A stretch of 8,040 nt of DNA, taken from assembly GCA_002352125.1 (NCBI GenBank), contig DEHU01000064.1, positions 12,235 through 20,274 on the forward strand. Reading direction: 5' to 3'. Position numbers and translations under genes: made by a program. Each line of letters begins with the position of its first letter. Within the stretch, counting starts at the first letter, position 1. Source of the stretch: Competibacteraceae bacterium UBA2792 (GTDB taxonomy: Bacteria; Pseudomonadota; Gammaproteobacteria; Competibacterales; Competibacteraceae). Below the pieces are notes generated by a model. That model was given only the letters and a program-made list of their open reading frames with translations, had not been told where the DNA came from and made no database searches. Of the stretch, positions 1 to 6,509 are shown piece by piece.

Positions 1-327
1 TGTCCGTGGAACCGCTTCGCCCGGCCGGCGGTGGAGCCGGATTTCCGCGTCCGGCACGGGCTGGATGCGCCGAGCTTAATCGAACTGTTCGCGTGGGACG
101 AGGCGGAATTTCTGCGCCGCACCGAGGGCAGCGCCATCCGCCGGATCGGCCACGAACGCTGGCTGCGCAACATTGCCGTGGCCTTGGGCAATGCGCCGCA
201 CTCGCTGGCGATCATCGCCGCATTGCGGGAGCGGCTGGCGCATCCGTCGGCGCTGGTGCGGGAGCATGTGGCGTGGGCGCTGGAGGAGCAGGCGGGGAAA
301 GGGGAGGCGGTGCGATGGGGTTTGTAA
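1..327 (+). CDS. queG: Epoxyqueuosine reductase, C-terminal part (5' end outside window)
   Basis: This is the last 108 codons of an open frame that enters from the left edge. QueG reduces epoxyqueuosine to queuosine in the wobble base of certain tRNAs, using cobalamin and two [4Fe-4S] clusters in the cytoplasm. The first residues read CPWNRFARP, which matches the CPWN(K/R)FA motif at the end of the second ferredoxin-like cluster site, so the first Cys is probably a cluster ligand. The rest is the helical HEAT-like C-terminal region, including the segment RRIGHERWLRNIAVALGN and a second helix pair around LREHVAWALEEQ-type sequence. The family is usually about 350-380 residues, so roughly two thirds of the protein lies outside the window. 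The frame is open from base 1; a GTG at 31 is an internal codon, not the start. The stop is TAA. No clear terminator follows directly. Family assignment is confident from the motif and C-terminal region. Confidence 0.93.
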   Translation, partial: CPWNRFARPAVEPDFRVRHGLDAPSLIELFAWDEAEFLRRTEGSAIRRIGHERWLRNIAVALGNAPHSLAIIAALRERLAHPSALVREHVAWALEEQAGKGEAVRWGL

Positions 328-351
328 AGGTTTTGGGTAATTCTGAAAATG

Positions 352-443
352 AAATTTACTCTCGCCGCTGCGCCCGCCGCCGGCCAGAAGCTCAAAAGCT
401 GGGTGGGTTGCACCACCGCCAACAGCAATGTCTGTGCGGTATC
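352..443 (+). pseudogene. Remnant of an InlB-B-like repeat
   Basis: Bases 361-440 align without gaps to 2680-2759, the last repeat of the secreted protein downstream. Within this, 382-403 and 2701-2722 are identical over 22 bases. Translated in frame 1 the remnant reads KFTLAAAPAAGQKLKSWVGC followed by TTANSNVCAV, against LTAIPASGQKLKSWAGC and TTASGNTCTV in the intact gene. Similarity ends soon after 440 and the frame stops at 472-474. An ATG at 349 opens a 41-codon frame over it, but there is no ribosome binding site and the product would be a fraction of one domain. I infer a leftover from an earlier duplicate or rearranged copy rather than a working gene. Confidence 0.7.
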
Positions 444-672
444 GAGTCACTTTCCGTCTCGATGGACCAATTAGGTCACCTCTCGAGAATCCGCATCGAA
501 CATCGAAAACGTGCGTATTCACAAATGTTTTTTTGTTTCAATAGGATATTTATTCGAATGGTTCCTTGTCCGAAGTAGTTGATCGATGGCGTATCTATTG
601 CAATTCGGTTGTAACTAAAATGACGCAAAACGCCGTTGAGATGCATGTAGAGCTTTCAATCGTTCGGGGACC

Positions 673-677
673 GGAGG
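673..677 (+). promoter_or_regulatory. Ribosome binding site of the secreted repeat protein
   Basis: GGAGG lies ten bases before the ATG at 688. It supports this start, and the encoded N-terminus is a good signal peptide. Confidence 0.7.
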
Positions 678-687
678 CGAATTATCA

Positions 688-2805
688 ATGAACGTTCATA
701 AAATCTGGTTTGTCGTACTACCGCTGCTGGTTACCGGTAAGGCGCTGGCGGCCTGTCCCATTTTTCCGGCCGACAACATCTGGAACACGCCGGTTGCTCA
801 GTTACCCGTCGATTCCCGTTCCAGCGCTTACATCGCGTCCATCGGTTCCAGCACGGGCTTGCATCCGGATTTTGGCTCCGGCACCTGGAACGGCGGACCA
901 ATCGGCATCCCTTACGCGACGGTGGGAGGCGCCCAATCGCGCGTGCCGGTGAGTTTCGATTACGCTGACGAAAGCGATCCCGGACCGTATCCGATCCCGC
1001 CGAACGTGCCCATTGAAGGTGGTCCGAACAGCACCGGGGATCGTCACGTTCTGGTGATGGACACGACGAACTGCAAGCTGTACGAGCTTTGGGATTCGCA
1101 CCCGCAGGCCGACGGCAGTTGGCGAGCCGGCTCCGGGGCGGTGTTCGCGCTCGGCTCGAACGCTTTGCGCACCGCAACCTGGACCTCCGCCGACGCGGCC
1201 GGCCTGCCGATCCTGCCCGGTTTGGCGCGCTGCGAGGAAATCGCCACCGGCGCGATTCGCCACGCGCTGCGCTTCACCGCTTCCCGCACCCAGAAAAAAT
1301 TCGTTTGGCCGGCCCGCCACTACGCTTCGTCGATCACCGATCCGAACGTGCCGCCGATGGGACAACGCTTCCGGCTCAAGGCTTCGTTCGACATCTCCGG
1401 TTATTCGCCGCAGACTCAAATTATTCTCGCCGCCCTGAAAACTTACGGCATGTTCCTCGCCGACAACGGTAGCAACTGGTATATCAGCGGCTCGCCGGGA
1501 GCGTGTTGGGACGATGATCGTTTGGTCAGCGAACTCCGCACGGTGACGGGCTCGGCCTTCGAGGCCGTCGATCAATCCGGTCTGATGGTCAGCGCCGATT
1601 CCGGCCAAGCCAAAACTAGCTCTACCACGGTTTACGTCCTGACCGTGCGCACGACGGGAGGGAACGGAACCGTGGCGAGCCAGCCGGCAGGTATCGTTTG
1701 CGGGACCAACTGCACGAAGAGCTACGCGGCCAACACGGCGGTAACGCTGACCGCCACCCCTGCCGCCGGATACCATTTCGTGGGATGGAGCGGCTGCTCG
1801 TCCGCCGTTTCGACGAGCTGCACGGTCCACATGACCGCCGCCCAAAGCGTGACCGCGACCTTCTCGGCCGATTCTGCGACCTCTTACTCGCTGGTCGTCA
1901 CCAAGGTCGGCACCGGCACCGTCACCAGCGCTCCGGTCGGAATCAGTTGCGGCACCAGTTGCAACAAAAGCTACGCCGTCAATACCGTTGTCACCCTCGC
2001 TGCCGCACCGGCCGCCGGCTGGCAGTTCGCCGGCTGGAGCGGCGCCTGCACTGGCACCGGGACTTGCAGCGTCACGATGAACGCGGCCAAGAGCGTGACC
2101 GCCACCTTCAAGCCGAAGCTGACGGTGAGCAAGGTGGGCAGCGGGGCGGTGACTAGCAGCCCGGCGGGGATCAACTGCGGCGCCACCTGCGCGGCCTCCT
2201 TCCCGGCCAACGGCACGGTCACCCTCACCGCCACGCCAGCCACCGGCTGGCAGTTCGTCGGCTGGAGCGGAGCCTGTACAGGAACGGGCGCCTGCACGGT
2301 GAGCATGACGGCGGCCAAGAGCGTCACCGCCACCTTCAAGCCGAAGCTGACAGTGGGCAAGGTGGGCAGCGGCACGGTGACCAGCGTCCCGGCGGGGATC
2401 AACTGCGGAACCACCTGCGCCGCCTATTTTCCATACAAAGGCACGGTTACCCTCACCGCCACGTCGGCCGCCGGCTGGCAGTTCGCCGGCTGGAGCGGAG
2501 CCTGCACTGGCACCGGGACTTGCAGCGTCACGATGAACGCGGCCAAGAGCGTGACCGCCACCTTCAAGCCGAAGCTGACGGTGAGCAAGGTGGGCAGCGG
2601 GGCGGTGACTAGCAGCCCGGCGGGGATCAACTGCGGCGTCACCTGCGCGGCCTATTTCCCATACAAAGGCACGGTTACCCTCACCGCTATCCCTGCCAGC
2701 GGCCAGAAGCTCAAAAGCTGGGCGGGTTGCACTACCGCCAGCGGCAACACCTGCACGGTGAGCATGACGGCGACCAAGACCGTCACCACGACGTTCGGTT
2801 TATAA
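688..2805 (+). CDS. Exported protein: unknown N-terminal domain plus five InlB-B-like repeats
   Basis: A 705-residue exported protein of unknown function. Residues 1-21 form a signal peptide (hydrophobic core WFVVLPLLV, AxA-type end ALA before A22-C23). The sequence LAAC at 20-23 also fits a lipobox, so it could instead be a lipoprotein anchored at Cys23. Residues about 23-305 form a globular domain with the motifs FPADNIWNTPV, DESDPGPYPIP, GDRHVLV, WTSADAAGLPILPGL, VWPARH, PPMGQRFRLKASFDIS and ADNGSNWYISG. I recall this pattern from uncharacterised secreted proteins but know no activity for it. Residues 316-705 are five tandem repeats starting at 316, 400, 478, 554 and 630, of 84, 78, 76, 76 and 76 residues. 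They match the divergent InlB B-repeat type: CGxxC, TLTATPAAGWQF-like strand, GWSGAC...C and SVTATF. Four Cys per repeat suggest two disulfides each (inference). The last repeat differs (GQKLKSWAGC). There is no C-terminal sorting signal. A role in adhesion or polymer binding at the surface is plausible but unproven. Confidence 0.85.
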   Translation: MNVHKIWFVVLPLLVTGKALAACPIFPADNIWNTPVAQLPVDSRSSAYIASIGSSTGLHPDFGSGTWNGGPIGIPYATVGGAQSRVPVSFDYADESDPGPYPIPPNVPIEGGPNSTGDRHVLVMDTTNCKLYELWDSHPQADGSWRAGSGAVFALGSNALRTATWTSADAAGLPILPGLARCEEIATGAIRHALRFTASRTQKKFVWPARHYASSITDPNVPPMGQRFRLKASFDISGYSPQTQIILAALKTYGMFLADNGSNWYISGSPGACWDDDRLVSELRTVTGSAFEAVDQSGLMVSADSGQAKTSSTTVYVLTVRTTGGNGTVASQPAGIVCGTNCTKSYAANTAVTLTATPAAGYHFVGWSGCSSAVSTSCTVHMTAAQSVTATFSADSATSYSLVVTKVGTGTVTSAPVGISCGTSCNKSYAVNTVVTLAAAPAAGWQFAGWSGACTGTGTCSVTMNAAKSVTATFKPKLTVSKVGSGAVTSSPAGINCGATCAASFPANGTVTLTATPATGWQFVGWSGACTGTGACTVSMTAAKSVTATFKPKLTVGKVGSGTVTSVPAGINCGTTCAAYFPYKGTVTLTATSAAGWQFAGWSGACTGTGTCSVTMNAAKSVTATFKPKLTVSKVGSGAVTSSPAGINCGVTCAAYFPYKGTVTLTAIPASGQKLKSWAGCTTASGNTCTVSMTATKTVTTTFGL
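1633..2802 (+). repeat. Five tandem coding repeats, period near 228 bases
   Basis: Repeat units begin at 1633, 1885, 2119, 2347 and 2575. The last three have an exact 228-base period. Units 2-3 and 4-5 are especially close: 2044-2182 equals 2500-2638 over 139 bases, and identity extends left to 2009/2465 with one mismatch at 2043/2499. This points to duplication or gene conversion of a two-repeat, 456-base block. Such long identical tracts make copy-number change by recombination likely. Confidence 0.9.
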
Positions 2806-2825
2806 CGGATCGTCCAGACCTCGAC

Positions 2826-2853
2826 TCCTCTCCCAGAGGGAGAAGGGGTTTTT
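2826..2853 (+). terminator. Likely intrinsic terminator of the secreted repeat protein
   Basis: TCTCCC (2829-2834), loop AGA, then GGGAGA (2838-2843) make a perfect six-pair stem. It may extend by weaker pairs after a C/A mismatch, and TTTTT follows at 2849-2853. It sits about 20 bases after the stop codon, between convergent genes. On the opposite strand there is no T-run after the hairpin, so it should act mainly for the plus-strand gene. Confidence 0.55.
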
Positions 2854-2875
2854 AACCGCTGTGCTGGAGTACGAC

Positions 2876-4297
2876 TTACTCCTCGTCGCTGATCCGATAT
2901 TCCTTGATGCGGCGTTTCAAGGTGGACAGCGGGATGCCGAGTTCCCGCGCGACGGCAGCCTTGTTGTTCTGGTTGCGCGCCAGGGATTCTACGATCATCT
3001 GCCGTTCCATTTCCTTGAGGTGAGCGCGGGCGGCGGCAGTGCTGGACGACTTCGCGGCAGGCGGCGGCTCGGCGGGAAGGGGAGACGGGGGGAAGTGCGT
3101 CGCGACGGCCGGGATGGGTGCCGGTGTCGGGTCCATGCCGAATTCCTTGGACAGCCGGATTTCCTTGGACAGCCGTAGATCGTCGGGCTGAATGTCTCGC
3201 TCGCCGCACATGACCGCCGCCCGTTCTAGCACGTTGCGCAGTTCCCGCACGTTGCCGGGCCAGGAGTAATTCTGCAAAGTGGTCATGGCCGCTGCCGAAA
3301 TCCGGCAGTTCAGTTGTAGCCGCTCGCACAGTTGGCGGGCGATCAGCGGTATGTCCTCGCGGATTTCGCGCAGCGCCGGCAGCTCGATCGGAACGACCGA
3401 CAGCCGGTAGAACAAGTCGGCGCGAAAAGTCCCGGCCCTGACCATGCTTTCCAGATCGCGGTGCGTCGCGGTGATGACCCGCACATCCACGCGCTGGGGT
3501 CTGTCGGAGCCGATGGGCGTCACTTCGCGGCTTTCCAGCACCCGCAGCAGCCGCGGCTGCAAATCCAGCGGCAGCTCGCCGATTTCGTCGATGAACAGCG
3601 TGCCGGTGTGGGCTTGGCGGAACGCGCCATCGCGCGAACCGGTGGCGCCGGTAAACGCGCCCTTGATGTGGCCGAATAGATCGTTGCGCACCATTTCCGG
3701 GTCGGTCACCGACGCATCGAACACCACCAGCGGTCCGGTCCGGCCGGAAAACGTGTGCAGGGTGCGGGCCACCAGCTCCTTGCCGGCCCCGGATTCGCCA
3801 TGCAGGTGAACGGTGGTCGGAGTAGGAGCCACCGCCCGGATCAAGCCGTACAGTTCCCGCATTCGTTCGCTGGCGCCGACCAGTTCGCCCAAGTGATCCT
3901 GGCGCGGCACCGCCACCTTCCGCTCTTCGGTGTGCTGGCGGATCAGTAACCGCGAATAGCCGAGCCGGCATTCGGCGTGCTCGGGCACGTAGGCCTCGGT
4001 GATGCGCACGTCGTTGATGAAGGTGCCGTTGGTAGAACCCAGGTCGCGCAGCAGCAGCCCGTCCGGCGTCATCAGGATTTCGGCGTGTCGGCGTGAAACC
4101 GCCCGGTCGGTCAACACCAAGTCGTTATCCGAAGCGGTACCGATCCGCACGGAGGGCAAGCCGAGACTGGCTTCCTGTCCCGTATCCGGGCCGGAGATCA
4201 CGCGTAGTTCGACGACTTCGAACTGAACCCGCAACTGGGAAGAGGTGGCGGCGACGATGATTTCGGTGCCGTCGCCCGTTGGCATGGATGAGGACAT
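2876..4297 (-). CDS. FHA-domain sigma-54-dependent transcriptional activator
   Basis: A 473-residue enhancer-binding protein. Residues about 30-118 are a forkhead-associated domain, which reads phosphothreonine: RIG (51-53), SRRHAE (68-73) and GSTNGT (87-92) are all present. Residues about 137-365 are the AAA+ domain: Walker A GESGAGKE (167-174; Ala replaces the commoner Thr), GAFTGA sigma-54 contact loop (213-218), Walker B GTLFIDE (232-238), FRADLFYRL with arginine-finger region (291-299), and WPGNVREL sensor II (346-353). A Pro/Ala-rich linker spans about 388-420, and a Fis-type HTH with [17 protein letters not shown] lies at 447-463. All parts for activating RNA polymerase-sigma-54 seem intact. 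There is no receiver domain, so control is likely through FHA binding to a Thr-phosphorylated partner (family knowledge), but no Ser/Thr kinase lies in the window. [12 protein letters not shown] (375-386) is a small in-frame duplication. ATG at 4297 follows a weak GGTGGG; Met5 is an alternative start. It is transcribed divergently from the dCache-HAMP sensor, which may be a target or partner. Confidence 0.92.
   Translation of the reverse strand: MSSSMPTGDGTEIIVAATSSQLRVQFEVVELRVISGPDTGQEASLGLPSVRIGTASDNDLVLTDRAVSRRHAEILMTPDGLLLRDLGSTNGTFINDVRITEAYVPEHAECRLGYSRLLIRQHTEERKVAVPRQDHLGELVGASERMRELYGLIRAVAPTPTTVHLHGESGAGKELVARTLHTFSGRTGPLVVFDASVTDPEMVRNDLFGHIKGAFTGATGSRDGAFRQAHTGTLFIDEIGELPLDLQPRLLRVLESREVTPIGSDRPQRVDVRVITATHRDLESMVRAGTFRADLFYRLSVVPIELPALREIREDIPLIARQLCERLQLNCRISAAAMTTLQNYSWPGNVRELRNVLERAAVMCGERDIQPDDLRLSKEIRLSKEFGMDPTPAPIPAVATHFPPSPLPAEPPPAAKSSSTAAARAHLKEMERQMIVESLARNQNNKAAVARELGIPLSTLKRRIKEYRISDEE
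3143..3175 (-). repeat. 18-base in-frame tandem duplication
   Basis: TTCCTTGGACAGCCG occurs at 3143-3157 and again at 3161-3175, a period of 18 bases. In the regulator it encodes [12 protein letters not shown] just after the AAA+ domain. The frame is kept, so it adds six residues to the linker. Confidence 0.85.
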
Positions 4298-4329
4298 TTC
4301 AACCCACCGGAGAGATCGTTAATTCGCTT

Positions 4330-4357
4330 ATATTAGATCAATCCGTGTCGGCGGCAA
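4330..4357 (-). promoter_or_regulatory. Possible sigma-70 promoter of the FHA regulator
   Basis: Read on the minus strand, TTGCCG (4357-4352) and TAATAT (4335-4330) are 16 bases apart, each matching four of six consensus positions. The -10 lies about 33 bases upstream of the regulator's ATG. The match is modest and the surrounding AT content could produce it by chance. Confidence 0.3.
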
Positions 4358-4447
4358 CGACAGCTTCAAACAGATTGCTGCGACGGAGAGAGGAAGCATC
4401 GCGGCCGAACCGCCGGCACCGCTGGTGTCAATCGCTGTATCAGCCTG

Positions 4448-4473
4448 ATTTTCGCTGAAAATATTGATTTTCA
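4448..4473. promoter_or_regulatory. Inverted-repeat array, candidate operator
   Basis: ATTTTC (4448-4453), GAAAAT (4457-4462) and ATTTTCA (4467-4473) alternate in orientation. TGAAAAT-ATTG-ATTTTCA is a perfect seven-base inverted repeat, and ATTTTC-GCT-GAAAAT is a perfect six-base one sharing the middle arm. It sits about 155 bases before the sensor gene and 150 before the regulator start, as a binding site for a shared regulator might. No T-run marks it as a terminator. The binding protein is unknown. Confidence 0.4.
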
Positions 4474-4617
4474 CAGCTCTTGGGTATTCACTTTGCGGGT
4501 AGACCCAGCCGGACGATCCAAAATCGGAATTTGGTGTTGGCGGCGCCGGTTGCCGGTTTCACCCCCGTTCGTTCTTTGGTGCGAATGCTTGGATGCCAGT
4601 ACTATTCGCACGCTTTT

Positions 4618-4622
4618 GGAGG
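4618..4622 (+). promoter_or_regulatory. Ribosome binding site that sets the sensor start
   Basis: GGAGG ends six bases before the ATG at 4629. An in-frame ATG further upstream at 4593 has no comparable site and would add twelve residues (MPVLFARFWRHT), so the start at 4629 is preferred. Confidence 0.8.
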
Positions 4623-4628
4623 CACACC

Positions 4629-5726
4629 ATGACAGAAGAAGAAAAACCAGGTCTTGCGCTCAGCATCTTTCACAAAATCCTGTTGACGATGATCGTCGTT
4701 GCGCTGATTCCACTTGCTGGCCTGCTGTATATCGGCGGCTATCAGCTCGAACGAGACTGGCGCCGCAATTCCGAGCTCAACCTGAACTTGACCGCAGACG
4801 GCTTGGCCGGCAGGGTAAACGGCTGGGTGGATACCAATCTGCGCGTTCTGCGCGAGAGTGCCGTGCTGCCCGACGTGATCTCGATGGATGGTGGCAGACA
4901 AAAACCCGTCCTCGAAGCGGTTCGGAGCGCTTACGAGTGGGCGTATCTGGTTTTTACCGTTGGCCCCGACGGCCAGAACGTCGGCCGCAGCGACGACGAA
5001 TCTCCCCAAAAATACCAATACGGCGACCGAAGCTATTTCAAGCAGGTTCTCGACGGTAAACCGGTCGGTCAGGAGGTGGTGATCGGCAAAACCTCCCAGA
5101 AACCGGCTTTGATTCTGGCGGGCCCGATCCGGGCCGCCGACAATTCGGTCGCGGGAGTCATGGCCCTGGCCATGCAGTTGGTGGATGTTTCCCAAGTGAT
5201 CGTCGATACCAAGATCGGCGAAACCGGATTCGCCATCCTGGTAGACGAGCAGAACAAGGCGATCGCTCACGGTCGCCCGCAGCGGATCAGCCAGCAATTG
5301 CAAGATCTGAGCGGTCATCCGGCCTTGAGCGCGAAAGAGGCGACGCCGGGTGAATTGATCGTCTACGAAGAAGAAGGCAAACGCGTCGTTGCCCGCAAGG
5401 AAAAGACTACCCTTGGGTGGACCTTGATCGTCCAGCAGGACTACGATGATGCCTTCGCGCCGCTGTTGGAGGCGAGGCGAAATGCTTTGATCCTGATCGC
5501 GGGCGCGCTGGTTCTGGTGGTGATCGTTGCTTACCTGCTATCCCGGCAGTTAGCGAGCCCCATCTGGAAATTGACCGCCATCGCCGAAAGTATCAGCCGC
5601 GGCCATTTCGAAACCAAGATCGCCGGCACCGGTCGGCGCGACGAGATCGGTGCCTTGGCGCGCGCCATCGAGCGGATGGCGGTCAGCATCAAAATGGCTT
5701 TCGACCGGCTACGCAAGAAATCGTAA
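4629..5726 (+). CDS. dCache-HAMP membrane sensor without an output domain
   Basis: A 365-residue inner-membrane protein. Residues about 14-36 form the first membrane segment. About 45-275 is a periplasmic double-Cache domain: a long entry helix, then YGDRSYFKQVLDGKPVGQEV (131-150) and GKTSQKPALILAGPI (153-167), the ligand-pocket pattern typical of dCache_1, and a membrane-distal to proximal transition with GETGFAILVDEQNKAIAH (197-214). Residues about 285-304 form the second membrane segment and about 303-358 a HAMP domain (P311; DEIGALARAIERM at 338-350). The protein stops at RLRKKS, about six residues after HAMP. Chemoreceptors, histidine kinases and cyclases of this build continue with a signalling domain; here there is none and the stop is clean, with no downstream frame resembling one. 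Dimerised HAMP must therefore signal to a separate protein, most likely the product of the next gene, 36 bases downstream. The ligand is unknown; dCache domains often bind amino acids, amines or organic acids. Confidence 0.9.
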   Translation: MTEEEKPGLALSIFHKILLTMIVVALIPLAGLLYIGGYQLERDWRRNSELNLNLTADGLAGRVNGWVDTNLRVLRESAVLPDVISMDGGRQKPVLEAVRSAYEWAYLVFTVGPDGQNVGRSDDESPQKYQYGDRSYFKQVLDGKPVGQEVVIGKTSQKPALILAGPIRAADNSVAGVMALAMQLVDVSQVIVDTKIGETGFAILVDEQNKAIAHGRPQRISQQLQDLSGHPALSAKEATPGELIVYEEEGKRVVARKEKTTLGWTLIVQQDYDDAFAPLLEARRNALILIAGALVLVVIVAYLLSRQLASPIWKLTAIAESISRGHFETKIAGTGRRDEIGALARAIERMAVSIKMAFDRLRKKS

Positions 5727-5750
5727 CGCGCCACGGGCATCCGTGTTTCG

Positions 5751-5756
5751 GGGAGG
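5751..5756 (+). promoter_or_regulatory. Ribosome binding site of the adaptor-like gene
   Basis: GGGAGG lies six bases before the ATG at 5763, inside the short gap to the sensor gene. This supports translation as the second gene of one transcript. Confidence 0.75.
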
Positions 5757-5762
5757 TTCGGC

Positions 5763-6308
5763 ATGGCCCAATCGCGCTCTTCCATATTCGCCAGGTTCGT
5801 CGCCGACGAGCTGTACAAGCTCTGCGAGCAGAAACGCACCGGTACGTTTCTGGCCGTTACCGTCGATAACCTGCTGGCGCAATTCGGTTTGCGTCAGGGC
5901 GAGATCGTTTCGCTGTCTTTTCAGCACAAGCAGGGAACCGAAGCCTTGAACTTGCTGCAACGGCAAGAGGGCAAGCCCGGTGTCTCTCGTTTCATGGATG
6001 GACACCTGCCGGCGACCCGATTGGACCTGCCGCCCACGGACCTGATTCTGGAGCAGTTGCTCGGCAAATCCGATCCCGCTTCGGGGCTGGTCGATCCGCG
6101 TAGTGTGCGAATGCTGTCGGAGCAGACCAAGACCGTGTTGCAGGAAGAACTGATCGAATTCATCGGCCCGATGGCCGTTATCGTTTGCGAGGAAGTTTGG
6201 AGTACGGTCAAAGGGTTGGAAGCGGCACTGGATGCGCTGAGCCGGGAATTGCCCGATTCCAACCAAGCGGCCCGCTTCCGGCAGAACGTGCTGAAGCGGT
6301 TGTCGTAA
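5763..6308 (+). CDS. Small cytoplasmic protein, DUF4388/PATAN-like, probable signalling adaptor
   Basis: A 181-residue soluble protein with no signal peptide or membrane segment. The N-terminal part (about 10-100), with LCEQKRTGTFLAV, GLRQGEIVSLSF and SRFMDGHLP, resembles DUF4388/PATAN-type domains: a helix, then strands around an R-x-G-x-hydrophobic turn and a G-E-I-V strand. The C-terminal part (about 118-181) is helical, with VLQEELIEFIGPMAVIVCEE and a closing FRQNVLKRL. It resembles a module (DUF8082-like, from memory) found at the ends of some Ser/Thr kinases and FHA-linked proteins, where the core IGP-x-A is typical. No catalytic motif is visible. The gene follows the output-less sensor by 36 bases with its own strong ribosome binding site, so the two are very likely an operon. 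I infer that it takes the signal from the HAMP domain or links it to a kinase or FHA protein. Family names are from pattern memory and moderately sure; the role is inference. Confidence 0.75.
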   Translation: MAQSRSSIFARFVADELYKLCEQKRTGTFLAVTVDNLLAQFGLRQGEIVSLSFQHKQGTEALNLLQRQEGKPGVSRFMDGHLPATRLDLPPTDLILEQLLGKSDPASGLVDPRSVRMLSEQTKTVLQEELIEFIGPMAVIVCEEVWSTVKGLEAALDALSRELPDSNQAARFRQNVLKRLS

Positions 6309-6483
6309 GCGCCTTGCTGCCTTGCCTGATTCGCGAGACGAAATCGAAACCGCAAGTGCAATGAAGAACGCCGTTTTCGATTCGAGCCTGTAGTCGTGAC
6401 GGCATGGATGCGCTTGGATAGTGATCATTGAGCTGTCGATGGGTTAGATCGCTTTCCGCTGCCTTCTTCATCGAGCAGGTCAC

Positions 6484-6509
6484 CACCCCGCTTTAAAAGG
6501 GTGTTTTTT
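6484..6509 (+). terminator. Possible intrinsic terminator of the sensor-adaptor operon
   Basis: CACCC (6484-6488) pairs with GGGTG (6499-6503) around a ten-base loop, and six T's follow at 6504-6509. The stem is short and the site is about 175 bases past the adaptor stop codon, so this is tentative. Confidence 0.4.

Larger units (their letters stand above)
328..687. other. Intergenic region with a decayed repeat copy
   Basis: This 360-base gap separates queG from the secreted repeat protein. Its first part holds a short displaced copy of the secreted protein's terminal repeat (separate entry). From about 500 onward it becomes AT-rich, with a run of seven T's near 528-534, as expected for a promoter region. 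I tested several TTG-type -35 candidates (near 566, 579 and 598) and none has an acceptable -10 at normal spacing, so I do not call a promoter. No convincing terminator for queG is seen. Confidence 0.6.
4298..4628. other. Divergent intergenic regulatory region
   Basis: This 331-base gap lies between the start codons of the regulator (minus) and the sensor operon (plus), so it must hold promoters for both. It contains a weak sigma-70-like promoter for the regulator and an inverted-repeat array at 4448-4473 (separate entries). No clear sigma-70 promoter for the plus-strand operon was found. A sigma-54-like TGGC...TTGC pair at 4538-4553 has one base too many between the GG and GC elements. No convincing small gene is visible. 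Confidence 0.6.

Noticed and set aside
6..578. A 190-codon plus-strand frame at the left edge
   Set aside because: It overlaps queG in a different frame and its translation is Gly/Ala/Arg-rich with no domain; queG has the CPWN motif and family C-terminus.
802..1845. A 347-codon open frame on the minus strand inside the secreted protein gene
   Set aside because: Arg/Gly/Ala-rich composition with no domain, no ribosome binding site, and fully antisense to a gene with a clear signal peptide and repeats. Long antisense frames are expected in GC-rich coding DNA.
1633..2802. CRISPR-like or minisatellite array
   Set aside because: The 228-base units are in frame, encode whole protein domains and have no spacers.
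2652..3971. A 439-codon minus-strand frame overlapping the FHA regulator
   Set aside because: It is the same strand but another frame of the regulator gene, low in recognisable motifs and running into the neighbouring gene.
4538..4553. Sigma-54 promoter TGGC...TTGC before the sensor operon
   Set aside because: The GG and GC elements are 13 bases apart instead of 12, which normally abolishes sigma-54 recognition.
4593..4628. Earlier start for the dCache-HAMP sensor
   Set aside because: GGAGG is positioned for the ATG at 4629, and the extra twelve residues look like untranslated sequence.
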